Shown here: positions 28,737 through 37,251 of the stretch, one piece after another
Numbering within the stretch: the first letter of the stretch is position 1
Layout of the letters: every line of letters starts with the position of its first letter
Origin: Balneolaceae bacterium
GTDB lineage: Bacteria; Bacteroidota; Rhodothermia; Balneolales; Balneolaceae
Assembly: GCA_020832285.1 (NCBI GenBank)
Contig: JAFIFB010000079.1
Span: 1-64,000 of the forward strand
Direction: 5' to 3'
Length of the DNA stretch: 64,000 nucleotides
The notes under the pieces: generated by a model
What the model was told of the DNA's origin: nothing
The model's input: only the letters and a program-made list of their open reading frames with translations
Database searches by the model: none
Program-made: the position numbers and the translations under genes

Positions 28737-31700
28737 TCACCTGATTAATGTTATTTTTTGTATTTGGGAAAATGAACCGGCCTGTAACCGTACAAAGTAA
28801 ACACCCGACGCCTGATTACTGCCATCAAACTGAACCGTGTACACACCGGCTTGCTGTGCATCTTCTACCAGAGCAGCTACATGTCTTCCTGTAATATCAT
28901 AAACATCCAGTTGCACGCTGCTTTCGAAAGGGAGTTCATACTGGATATTGGTTGTGGGATTAAACGGGTTTGGATAATTTTGATGTAGTTTATAAGAATT
29001 TACAATCTCTTCTTCAGGCAACTTTTCCAGGTAGATTATTTCTCCTGAGGGATGAACAGTTATTGGTTGATCTGATAGATTATAATAAATATCATTACCA
29101 TCTATACGATCTACCAGCCGGTAAGCTTGGTTTGATTGGGATGACTCTGACAAAGAAATACTGATTTGCACTGGTTTGCCGGATGTTCTCAGCTCTATGG
29201 TCGCAGGAAGATTGTCAGCTACTTGAAACCCAGATGTGGATCTCATATCCAGAATAGGCTCAGGTGCGAGGGGAGGCATCAGATAGCGGATACGTTCATT
29301 ATCGTCTATTACTTCATCACTAATCCAGAAGTCCTGAGTTATTCCATTAGTTGAGATTTCTAATTGATGGAAATTTCCTGCAATTCTGTGGTCTCGAACT
29401 TCTTTTAATGCATTTGGCTGTTGGTGATTGAGTTTTATAGATCCCGTTTCGTTGGCGTGTATCCAGTATCCATTGCCAGGCTGGATTGATTCAACCGACT
29501 GATAGACTCCATTTCTATATTCATATATTGGGGCTTCACTTAACAATTCTCCGGGATCATCAATTGCTGTAACGGATATTTCATCGGCAAGACTGCCTAT
29601 CAGATTCCATCCAGTCTGTATATCAATCTCCAAATCAAGCAATGCTTCACCATTTATATCGGCCTGTTCATTTTCATCACTTCGCACCCAAACCCCATAT
29701 CCAGGATATACAACATCAGACCGTTGATAAATTCTGTCGAATGAAAATATCTGTGACATCGGTAGTTGAAGTTCTGAACTTTTCAGAGGCAAACTAATCA
29801 ATTCCCAGCGATCTGACGCCACGTAATTATCTACTATAAAACCGACTACATCAGAAAATTCACTTTTATCTCCCTGTGAATATTCCGCTTTAACAGCATA
29901 AAATGATGTTTGAACCGGATCATCATTATAGGTTGTAAACTCAGCAGATATTGCTTCCAGCGTATCTAAACTGCTTGTAGACTCCCCTCGATAAATCCAA
30001 TAACTGATAATATTTTGCGATTCTACAGAATCCCATTCAAGCTTTACATTATCATCTTCTTTAATTAAGGCAAAGTTTTCAGGAATAGGGAAATTTTCTG
30101 TTTCAAATGACCAAACATCACTCCAGTCACTTTTCCCAGTACTATTTTCAGCAATCACTCTCCAAAAGTATGAAGTTTGATATAGCAATGGTGATGGAAC
30201 TTCAAAGAATGTTTCAGTTAGTTCTTCATCGTATACAAGCGATGTGAAATCCTGATTTTTTGAAATTTGCAAATTGTAATTATCTGTTCTGTCACTCTTA
30301 TTCCATTCAAAAATAGTTTCAGTTGATTCGGACTCACTATTATTTACAGGCGATATCATAGTAACAGTTTCTGGCGGAGCAATCTTCGTTGTAAAATTCC
30401 AGGCATCACTCCAGTTGCTATTACCGCCCTTATTTTCGGAGCGTATACGCCAGTAATAGGTAGTCGAATAGTCAAGACCATTTGAAGAAACATAGCTCAA
30501 ATTGGTTGTTTCACTATCCAATATTAGGTTGTTGAAGTTTGAACTCTCAGATAGTTGTATTCTGTATTGTTCAGCTCTTTCACTTTCTTCCCATTCAAAT
30601 TCGGGTTGAATGGAGATAGATTCACTGCTGTTTTCGGGGGATATCAGAGCAACTGCTTCAGGAGGGGCAATCACTGTTGTAAAGTTCCAGGTATTACTCC
30701 AATTACTGTTCCCACCCTCATTTTCGGCACGAACACGCCAGTAATAGGTAGTTTTATAATCTAAATTAATAGACACCTCTAATTGAACATCGGTTGTTCT
30801 ATTGTCAATTTTAATATTGTTAAAATCAGAGCTCTCAGAGACCTGGATTCTGTATTGTTCCCCCCTGCTGGATGCCGACCATCTTAATTCTGGCGACCTA
30901 TTTTGACCGGTTGAGCCATTTGAAGGAGAAGCTAAAATCGGTACTGAAGGTGGATCAGGTGCTTCTGTTCTGTATGCCGCAATAATATCTCTTGTTTCTC
31001 GAATACTTCTTGCATTATCAGCCGGGGCAAATTCACCACTATAAGAACCAGTAGGTACACCCTGATAGTTTATATCGGGATTACTGAAGTATGGAACCCG
31101 TTCATCCCCTTCACCATATGTCATTACTGATACATAACCATTCCCGTCATTTCCTGTCCAGCGCCATCCGGTCGAATAATCTCTGTGTCCAATCCCCCTT
31201 GCAGGTGCACTTTCTTGATTTCTGCTGTGTTCACTACCAAAATTATGCCCAAACTCATGTACCAAGGTATAACTGACGTCCATTTGCTGTACCCTGTTTA
31301 CCGAAAATCCGAGTTCAGGTCGAAGTGGCCTTGTCCAGCCCCTGCCACCCCAGTTGCTTACCCTTGCGAATAGTGCTACGAGGTCCGCATTAACCTCATC
31401 CCTTATTGCATGGATCTCTTCCATATAACCGTCGAATTCATCTCCCCATGGATTATAAGACGGTGAAGCTGAAAAGCGCTTTAATAATTCAGCACTATCT
31501 TCATCATCATCTTCATCATAACTTGTTTGGTGTGTATGAACCAAATTCAGGTTAACAGGTATTTGGCTGTTGTCCATTACCATCTGAGATAGGTTCATCG
31601 CTTGTGCTATAACCTGGTTTCTGCTGCTATGATTATTCATCCAGGAGTTGGCTCTCTGCGTATACACTATCATGATATCCACATCTGTGGTACCAGAAGA

Positions 31701-32291
31701 TTCTTCAAAATCAGGTTCAGATCTGCTCATATCGAACTCCCAATCTGGCAATCCCTGAAATAACTCTTCAATTTCATGATATTGATGATCAGCCTCACAA
31801 TAGAGTACATCAAGTTCCGAAGAGCTAACTTCCATGATATAATTTGACTGTAACTCCCTGTCAAATTCCAGATAATAGAGATCCTCGAACTGATTTAGAT
31901 GCAATTTTCCGGAAACTTGCTCTTCTTCTATAGTAAATACAAGGTAATCTCTCTGGCCATTTGAGGCCTTTGCAATTACAGATTTCGTATTATCTGTATA
32001 TCTGTTGACTCGTTGAATTTCAAATAAGTGCTCACTATCTCCCAATGAGAAATCCAATACTGTACCCTCCATTAATGAAGATTGTATACTTTCTGTATGA
32101 ATCTGGATATAATCCCTGCTAACCTCATGTGGAACGGTTGCCTGCTTGAAAGCTATGTCGGTTTTGATTTCAAAAAATGTTACTGTTTCTGAATCTTGTG
32201 CATACACACTATTTATTGAAAATGTGATGCATATCAGTACAGTGAACAGATATAATTGGTATGAATTCAATCTCTCCATTTTTTCTTGCAT
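28737..32291 (-). CDS. Secreted reprolysin-like zinc metalloprotease with FN3-like repeats and T9SS sorting domain
   Basis: This is an exported endopeptidase. The signal peptide ends near NSVYAQ. A propeptide-like region follows (about 35-180, with RDYLVFTIEEEQVSGKLHL). The metzincin domain (about 200-445) has the extended zinc motif HEFGHNFGSEH at H345-H355 and a downstream Met-turn candidate SVMTYGE. Three FN3-like repeats (about 455-740) each contain a TTYYWRVRAENEGG-type strand. The C-terminal 80 residues are a type A T9SS sorting domain (NYPNPFNPTTNIQYELP, then GVYFVRLQAG), so it should be exported and surface-attached or released. Its start overlaps the stop of the upstream propeptide-like lipoprotein by one base. 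Confidence 0.92.
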   Translation of the reverse strand: MQEKMERLNSYQLYLFTVLICITFSINSVYAQDSETVTFFEIKTDIAFKQATVPHEVSRDYIQIHTESIQSSLMEGTVLDFSLGDSEHLFEIQRVNRYTDNTKSVIAKASNGQRDYLVFTIEEEQVSGKLHLNQFEDLYYLEFDRELQSNYIMEVSSSELDVLYCEADHQYHEIEELFQGLPDWEFDMSRSEPDFEESSGTTDVDIMIVYTQRANSWMNNHSSRNQVIAQAMNLSQMVMDNSQIPVNLNLVHTHQTSYDEDDDEDSAELLKRFSASPSYNPWGDEFDGYMEEIHAIRDEVNADLVALFARVSNWGGRGWTRPLRPELGFSVNRVQQMDVSYTLVHEFGHNFGSEHSRNQESAPARGIGHRDYSTGWRWTGNDGNGYVSVMTYGEGDERVPYFSNPDINYQGVPTGSYSGEFAPADNARSIRETRDIIAAYRTEAPDPPSVPILASPSNGSTGQNRSPELRWSASSRGEQYRIQVSESSDFNNIKIDNRTTDVQLEVSINLDYKTTYYWRVRAENEGGNSNWSNTWNFTTVIAPPEAVALISPENSSESISIQPEFEWEESERAEQYRIQLSESSNFNNLILDSETTNLSYVSSNGLDYSTTYYWRIRSENKGGNSNWSDAWNFTTKIAPPETVTMISPVNNSESESTETIFEWNKSDRTDNYNLQISKNQDFTSLVYDEELTETFFEVPSPLLYQTSYFWRVIAENSTGKSDWSDVWSFETENFPIPENFALIKEDDNVKLEWDSVESQNIISYWIYRGESTSSLDTLEAISAEFTTYNDDPVQTSFYAVKAEYSQGDKSEFSDVVGFIVDNYVASDRWELISLPLKSSELQLPMSQIFSFDRIYQRSDVVYPGYGVWVRSDENEQADINGEALLDLEIDIQTGWNLIGSLADEISVTAIDDPGELLSEAPIYEYRNGVYQSVESIQPGNGYWIHANETGSIKLNHQQPNALKEVRDHRIAGNFHQLEISTNGITQDFWISDEVIDDNERIRYLMPPLAPEPILDMRSTSGFQVADNLPATIELRTSGKPVQISISLSESSQSNQAYRLVDRIDGNDIYYNLSDQPITVHPSGEIIYLEKLPEEEIVNSYKLHQNYPNPFNPTTNIQYELPFESSVQLDVYDITGRHVAALVEDAQQAGVYTVQFDGSNQASGVYFVRLQAGSFSQIQKITLIR

Positions 32292-32851
32292 TATTCTGGA
32301 TAGTCCATATAAAGAGGATCTTCCTCGATCTGTATATCCATTTTATTTTCATCAACTTCAGTTACCACCTGTTTTCCAGAGTCTTTATGATAGGTTATTA
32401 GAAAAAGCTTCTTCTCAGAGGGAATACGTACCGAGCCAAATGCTTTTCCATCCTCAATAGTTATCGATACAAAGCCTTCACCATTTTCTGTAATTTGACC
32501 AGTTATGGCCTTTACATTACCATATCCGATTTCAGATCTTGTGATTGTAGTAGTATAGTTTGTATCCTCAAACAGATTAAGTCTGAATACACGATCTTCC
32601 AATTCTCCATTAGATTCTGAAAAAAGAAGAGAATCAAGTTTTACGTACCGCCCCCTAATCTCATACTCTTTTGTAGCCTTCCATTTATCAGAATTGTCTG
32701 GATACCCAGAGAAAAGAATCTTAATGCTATCTGTATCTGAATAGTTATTTGCATCACTTCTATGATCTCGAAGATCTTTTTGTTTACAGCTTGTTACAAG
32801 CAATAGTAATCCAACAAAAAAAATCATGACTGACAATTTTTGAATAATCAT
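32291..32851 (-). CDS. Stand-alone lipoprotein resembling a reprolysin propeptide
   Basis: The lipoprotein signal is MIIQKLSVMIFFVGLLLLVTSC; I start at ATG 32851, since the longer frame to 32887 only adds residues before the signal. Residues about 85-150 contain VKAITGQITENGEGFVSI and IEDGKAFGSVRIPSEKKLFLI. The same order of motifs occurs in the propeptide part of the protease encoded directly downstream and in M12B-type propeptides (G-x-V/I..S-x-T/I..DG..G-x-I/V). There is no protease domain. It overlaps the protease start by one base, so the two are translationally coupled. A chaperone or inhibitor role for that protease is inferred. Confidence 0.72.
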   Translation of the reverse strand: MIIQKLSVMIFFVGLLLLVTSCKQKDLRDHRSDANNYSDTDSIKILFSGYPDNSDKWKATKEYEIRGRYVKLDSLLFSESNGELEDRVFRLNLFEDTNYTTTITRSEIGYGNVKAITGQITENGEGFVSITIEDGKAFGSVRIPSEKKLFLITYHKDSGKQVVTEVDENKMDIQIEEDPLYMDYPE

Positions 32852-33099
32852 ATATAATTGTTTCCATAGCAGTGCAATTATTTGCACAGGGTAAATTCAA
32901 AATTCTTTTTCTATAATCCTTGCAATTCTTCTACTGTGCAGAAAAAAAACTTTACTTCTCTCTGATCTAATCAATAACACCTTTCAAGACAGTCTATCAA
33001 GCTGAAAAGAAGTATTGGGCAAAAATATTTATTAACTAATCTATAAGCTTCAGAAACATTTTAATCGTGATAATTCTTTTTAACAAAGGGATGAAAGAT

Positions 33100-33218
33100 T
33101 TTAATTCAAATTTCAGCACTCTTAATGAATTGAAAGGAGGTTATGTGTAATCTCGAATTTTTAACCAGGTTTAGTATTTGGTCACACAAAGATGCTTAAT
33201 AAACTTATTCCAAGACCC
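33100..33218 (+). promoter_or_regulatory. Conserved leader of the lipoprotein family, copy A
   Basis: This shares GAATTGAAAGGAG and the following 80 bases, with changes, with the leaders at 35241 and 43094. The strong AAAGGAG is followed by ATG at 33143 opening an 18-codon frame (MCNLEFLTRFSIWSHKDA). In copies B and D the matching ATG is immediately followed by TAA. It probably contains the promoter and 5'UTR of the next gene. Confidence 0.5.
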
Positions 33219-34961
33219 ATGAAAAAACTTCTTTGGCTACTTCCGATAATAGGGGCACTGCTACTTTTGGGCCAATCCTGTTCAACGAAAAGCACTCCTG
33301 TTTATCAGTTAAATACGTCGGTGGAACCATCTGAGGCAGGTTCTGTAAATCAATCAGCCACAGAAGCTGAAGAAGGAGAAACCATCACCATTACCGCCAA
33401 AGCCAATGAGCACTGGGTATTTGACCGGTGGAGTGGGGATCATTCAGGAACAGATAATCCAGCTTCCATTGTGATGGATACTGATAAAAGTGTTACTGCT
33501 CTTTTCGAAAAAAGAGACTATCCACTGACAATACATATAGAAGGAGAAGGAACTGTTGATGAGAGAGTGGTGCAAGCTAAAACAACAGATTACCCACATG
33601 GAACAGTTGTTGAGTTGACTGCAGATCCCGATGAAGGTTGGAAGTTTAGTGGTTGGAGTGGAGATGTGGAATCAGCAGAGGAAGTGATTGAAGTAACCAT
33701 TGATGATAGAATCAATATTACAGCTACGTTTAACCGTATTAAGTATCCATTGATCATTTCCATTAAAGGAGAGGGAACTGTTGATCAGGAAGTGATTGCG
33801 GCCAAAACCACAGAATATCCCAATGAGACGGTCGTAGAACTGACAGCCACACCCTCTGAAGGATGGATATTCACAGGCTGGGAAGGGGATATTGAAGGCA
33901 ATGAGAATCCTGTTAATATTACAATCAGCAAAGAAGTAAATGTAACAGCTATTTTTAGTACTCCTGATGTTAATCACATTATTTTGCGAGTAGTTCATGT
34001 AACAGAAGATTGGATGCCTTTTTCTTCAAATAGTGGATGGCAAAGGGCTGCACCTATAAAAGAAAAACATGGTGTTAAGTTTTACGAGGTTGCTATCTGG
34101 GATGAAACTTTATCTATTCATCTATATGAATTTCCAAATGACTATGATCCTAACTATGGAGTTAGGGAAGGCCTTTCAGATGAAGAAAGAATATCATACC
34201 GTGAGAAATTTTCTCTGAAAACAGTAACTGGTATGCCCCCACAACTACAAGATAGGAGTAGTTTTGTCATTGATGCATTTCATAAATTTTCTCAAATTTT
34301 AGTTGATAGGCACCCTGATGCAATTCATAATCTTGTATATAGTGGTCATGGTAGTCCCGGAGGAGAATTATTTGCTCGGCATCTAGATCCCGAAGAAGCT
34401 CATATCCTCCTCAACAATTGGACATCATTATTAGGACGAAATTTAGGTTTTATAGACATGGGCGGACCCTGTAACAAAGGTGGCTTTGGTGATCTCCAGG
34501 TTTTTTGTCAATATTCAAAATATTACATCGCTTCTGATTTAGTAAATGGTGGCTACGCCATAGATGATTTTTCCTTGGAGACTTATCGAATGTCAGACAT
34601 TGATTATAATTATCCACGTATTTTGGGAACTAATGACAATTTACAAAAGGCACTAATTGATAGAATTAATATTCGCAGGCTAAGGTATGAGGTTTCAATA
34701 AACAACATTACAAAAAATGAAGTTATGCAGGCTAATTACTTGTATTCTTGCAATGAATTTTTATCTCATGAAGATGAAATATCTTATTTCATGAAAAAAA
34801 TAAATGCAAAAAGTCATGTTGATATTTTATCTGAGATGCAAATTCATAATGCTGAGCCAAGTTTAATAAATAAAGTAAAATCAATTATAAGCTATGGTGT
34901 GGATACAAAAGATTTCTTCACATGGCCTGTCGAGAAAAATGGAATATTATGGACGAAGTAA
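33219..34961 (+). CDS. Surface lipoprotein: three InlB-type repeats plus a caspase-fold-like (clan CD) peptidase candidate
   Basis: The signal peptide MKKLLWLLPIIGALLLLGQSC is shared almost exactly with three other genes in this island; I start at ATG 33219 rather than 33192. Three InlB-type repeats of about 75 residues span about 24-245, each ending in a W-SGD and a TALF or TATF-like strand. The C-terminal module (about 260-580) has a His in YSGHGS (H377) and a Cys in IDMGGPCNKGGFG (C418), 41 residues apart. That is the spacing and local pattern of clan CD peptidases such as clostripain or caspases, including an acidic residue before the Cys loop. Overall family not recognised. The repeats probably form a stalk or adhesive part on the cell surface. 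Confidence 0.82.
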   Translation: MKKLLWLLPIIGALLLLGQSCSTKSTPVYQLNTSVEPSEAGSVNQSATEAEEGETITITAKANEHWVFDRWSGDHSGTDNPASIVMDTDKSVTALFEKRDYPLTIHIEGEGTVDERVVQAKTTDYPHGTVVELTADPDEGWKFSGWSGDVESAEEVIEVTIDDRINITATFNRIKYPLIISIKGEGTVDQEVIAAKTTEYPNETVVELTATPSEGWIFTGWEGDIEGNENPVNITISKEVNVTAIFSTPDVNHIILRVVHVTEDWMPFSSNSGWQRAAPIKEKHGVKFYEVAIWDETLSIHLYEFPNDYDPNYGVREGLSDEERISYREKFSLKTVTGMPPQLQDRSSFVIDAFHKFSQILVDRHPDAIHNLVYSGHGSPGGELFARHLDPEEAHILLNNWTSLLGRNLGFIDMGGPCNKGGFGDLQVFCQYSKYYIASDLVNGGYAIDDFSLETYRMSDIDYNYPRILGTNDNLQKALIDRINIRRLRYEVSINNITKNEVMQANYLYSCNEFLSHEDEISYFMKKINAKSHVDILSEMQIHNAEPSLINKVKSIISYGVDTKDFFTWPVEKNGILWTK

Positions 34962-34964
34962 AAG

Positions 34965-35165
34965 CGCACCCTTCCACACTGATTTGTCAAGTTCTCTACT
35001 GCAGGCTTTGTGGTCACTGTCACCAAGAGTAACTCCGTTGGCTTCGGCAGAACCTTAAACGCCTGCCGGATTTTACCTGCAGCTACTGATATATTCCCTA
35101 TACTGCCATTTATTTTTGGGGCCTGAACCCATCACAAATATGATCTTAGGTTCAAAAGTAGCCAT
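34965..35165 (-). pseudogene. Remnant of a small unrecognised gene
   Basis: The minus strand from ATG 35165 reads MATFEPKIIFVMGSGPKNKW and on to a stop after 30 codons. The neighbouring frame continues with protein-like sequence (AAGKIRQAFKVLPKPTELLL, VTVTTKPAVENLTNQCGR). One frameshift would join the two into a protein of about 70 residues. The family is unknown. The stretch 34962-35240 otherwise shows nothing. Confidence 0.3.
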
Positions 35166-35240
35166 CGTTTATGTTGGGCATAGAAACGTGTCTCTCAAAT
35201 TCCTGTTTTTACACTCATTAATCCCCTGAATAATTTAAAT

Positions 35241-35358
35241 TGCAATTAAAATTCTGCATACTCAACGAATTGAAAGGAGTTTACATGTAATCACGAAATT
35301 TTAACAGGTTTGGTATTTGTTCACTCAGAGGAGTTTATCAAACTAATCCTCATGACCT
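35241..35358 (+). repeat. Conserved leader of the lipoprotein family, copy B
   Basis: This 118-base segment is almost identical to 43094-43210 and clearly related to the leader at 33100. It carries AAAGGAG (35273-35279), then five bases later ATG-TAA (35285-35290), a start codon directly followed by a stop, and ends at the lipoprotein ATG. It is duplicated with the 5' part of the gene. Confidence 0.85.
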
Positions 35359-37158
35359 ATGAAAAAACTTCTTTGGCTACTTCCGATAATAGGGGCACTG
35401 CTACTTTTGGGCCAATCCTGTTCAACAAAAAGCACTCCTGTTTATCAGTTAAATACGTCGGTGGAGCCATCTGAGGCAGGTTCTGTAAATCAATCAGCCA
35501 CAGAAGCTGAAGAAGGAGAAACCATCACCATTACCGCCAATGCCAATGAGCATTGGGTATTTGACCGGTGGAGTGGGGATCATTCAGGAACAGATAATCC
35601 GGCTACCATTATGTTGGATGCTGATAAAAGTGTTACCGCTCTTTTTGAAAAAAGAGACTATCCACTGACAATACATATAGAAGGAGAAGGATCTGTTGAT
35701 GAGAGAGTGGTGCAAGCTAAAACAACAGATTACCCACATGGAACAGTTGTTGAATTGACACCTATCCCATCAGATGGATGGGAATTAATTTCTTGGAGTG
35801 GTGATGTAAGTTCCACTGAAGAAGTAATTACAGTTACTATTGATGGAGAGACCAATATCACAGCTACATTTGAACGAAAGGCCTATCCGATGACCATTAC
35901 CGTTGAAGTGGATAATATTACAACAGGCAGTGTCACAGCGCAGGCAGAAATTGAACAAGACGACCTCAACGAAATCAGCGAAAGAGGGGCATGTGCAGTT
36001 GTTGCTGATCATTCCTCGGCAGAACCAATCTGCTCTGTAGCCTCTGAAGCAGGATTTGGGCCTTACAGTGTTTTGATTTCCGGGTTGGAAGCAGATACAA
36101 GATACGAGGTGTACTCTTTTGCGATTTCATTTGAACGTAAAACTGTTTCAGAGAGTGAAATAATAGAAACTGCTATTCGAATAGAAGATTCGTCAGATAT
36201 TGAGGGCAGCATCCAGCTACCGGCCGGTAGCAGTGTTAATACGGAGACATTGCAGGTGCATTCTCCTTACTCAGGTACGGGTGTGGCAGACGGGCGTTTT
36301 GCTATAAATACCCCGGGTGATTTTTCGATACAATATGTTACCAACGATGAGGAAAGTGTGATTCTGATGGGCTATAACTACCCCGGTGCACCCGATCATA
36401 ATATTAATCCGGAAAGTACAGCATTGGCGTTGATTATGAATATGCCATTAATGGCAGATCTTTCAGACGACGCAAAAATGGATGTAATTAATGAGGTCCG
36501 GAACAGCAGCGGCTTCCGGGGTTTGATAAATCAAATAGAAGAGAGCTCCGGAAATAATCGCGATTTATTTGATGAGAATAACCAGGCGCTATTGGCAGCC
36601 CTCGAAAACGTACTTTCGGAGATTACTCCTCAGGAAAATACATCAACCATACGTTCAAAAAATGTTCAATATGCTTCTGGCAATAATCCCCCTGTTAATA
36701 TCTTTCAATCTGGCAGGGAATTGGTTTTTAACACAACCAAAACACATTCAAGCGTAATTGGAATCTATGAAGATGACAGCCGTTTGGAAAAAATTGAGGT
36801 TTTAGGCAATACATATGTTGCAGAATCTTTGTCTGAAATTATCTCGGGTACCGCAAATCCGGGCAGTGATTTTACCGACTATCCCTACCAGCTCCCAAAT
36901 GACGGAGAGTACGATGTAATTATAAGAACCGGACGTCCCGGAAGCGGGGATGGGAGTGATGAGCACACAGAGGCCTTCGTACTTAATTCACGTTATTTTG
37001 TCACTCAAAGTCTTTCATCATTGTTCCCTTACATAAACACATTGGGTTGTATACCTGCGGTTTATGCAAGTACGGCCAATTTAGTGCCCTTTTTACTTGG
37101 GTTGGGTTCTATGAATGATCCGAGACAAGTACTGGTTGAGGTAACAAAAGAGATGTAG
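35359..37158 (+). CDS. Surface lipoprotein with two InlB-type repeats, FN3-like region; 5' part of an amber-split gene
   Basis: This has the same signal peptide (MKKLLWLLPIIGALLLLGQSC) and first two InlB-type repeats as the gene at 33219, nearly identical to residue about 140. It then differs: an FN3-like part (about 172-260, GFGPYSVLISGLEADTRYEV) and a region of about 330 residues with no recognised family. The frame ends at TAG 37156-37158. It then remains open in the same frame through 37252 into the BspA-repeat protein, to 38475. Read through, the product would be about 1,038 residues. Either a recent nonsense mutation has split one surface protein, or the stop is bypassed. The first part alone would still be exported. 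Confidence 0.82.
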   Translation: MKKLLWLLPIIGALLLLGQSCSTKSTPVYQLNTSVEPSEAGSVNQSATEAEEGETITITANANEHWVFDRWSGDHSGTDNPATIMLDADKSVTALFEKRDYPLTIHIEGEGSVDERVVQAKTTDYPHGTVVELTPIPSDGWELISWSGDVSSTEEVITVTIDGETNITATFERKAYPMTITVEVDNITTGSVTAQAEIEQDDLNEISERGACAVVADHSSAEPICSVASEAGFGPYSVLISGLEADTRYEVYSFAISFERKTVSESEIIETAIRIEDSSDIEGSIQLPAGSSVNTETLQVHSPYSGTGVADGRFAINTPGDFSIQYVTNDEESVILMGYNYPGAPDHNINPESTALALIMNMPLMADLSDDAKMDVINEVRNSSGFRGLINQIEESSGNNRDLFDENNQALLAALENVLSEITPQENTSTIRSKNVQYASGNNPPVNIFQSGRELVFNTTKTHSSVIGIYEDDSRLEKIEVLGNTYVAESLSEIISGTANPGSDFTDYPYQLPNDGEYDVIIRTGRPGSGDGSDEHTEAFVLNSRYFVTQSLSSLFPYINTLGCIPAVYASTANLVPFLLGLGSMNDPRQVLVEVTKEM

Positions 37159-37251
37159 GATAGAATTGAAACATTAGTAAGCAGTTGTTCTACGAATAAT
37201 GTTCCCGCCAATGGTTTTTTTGCATCGCTTAATAGTGGTTTCTCGTTATTC

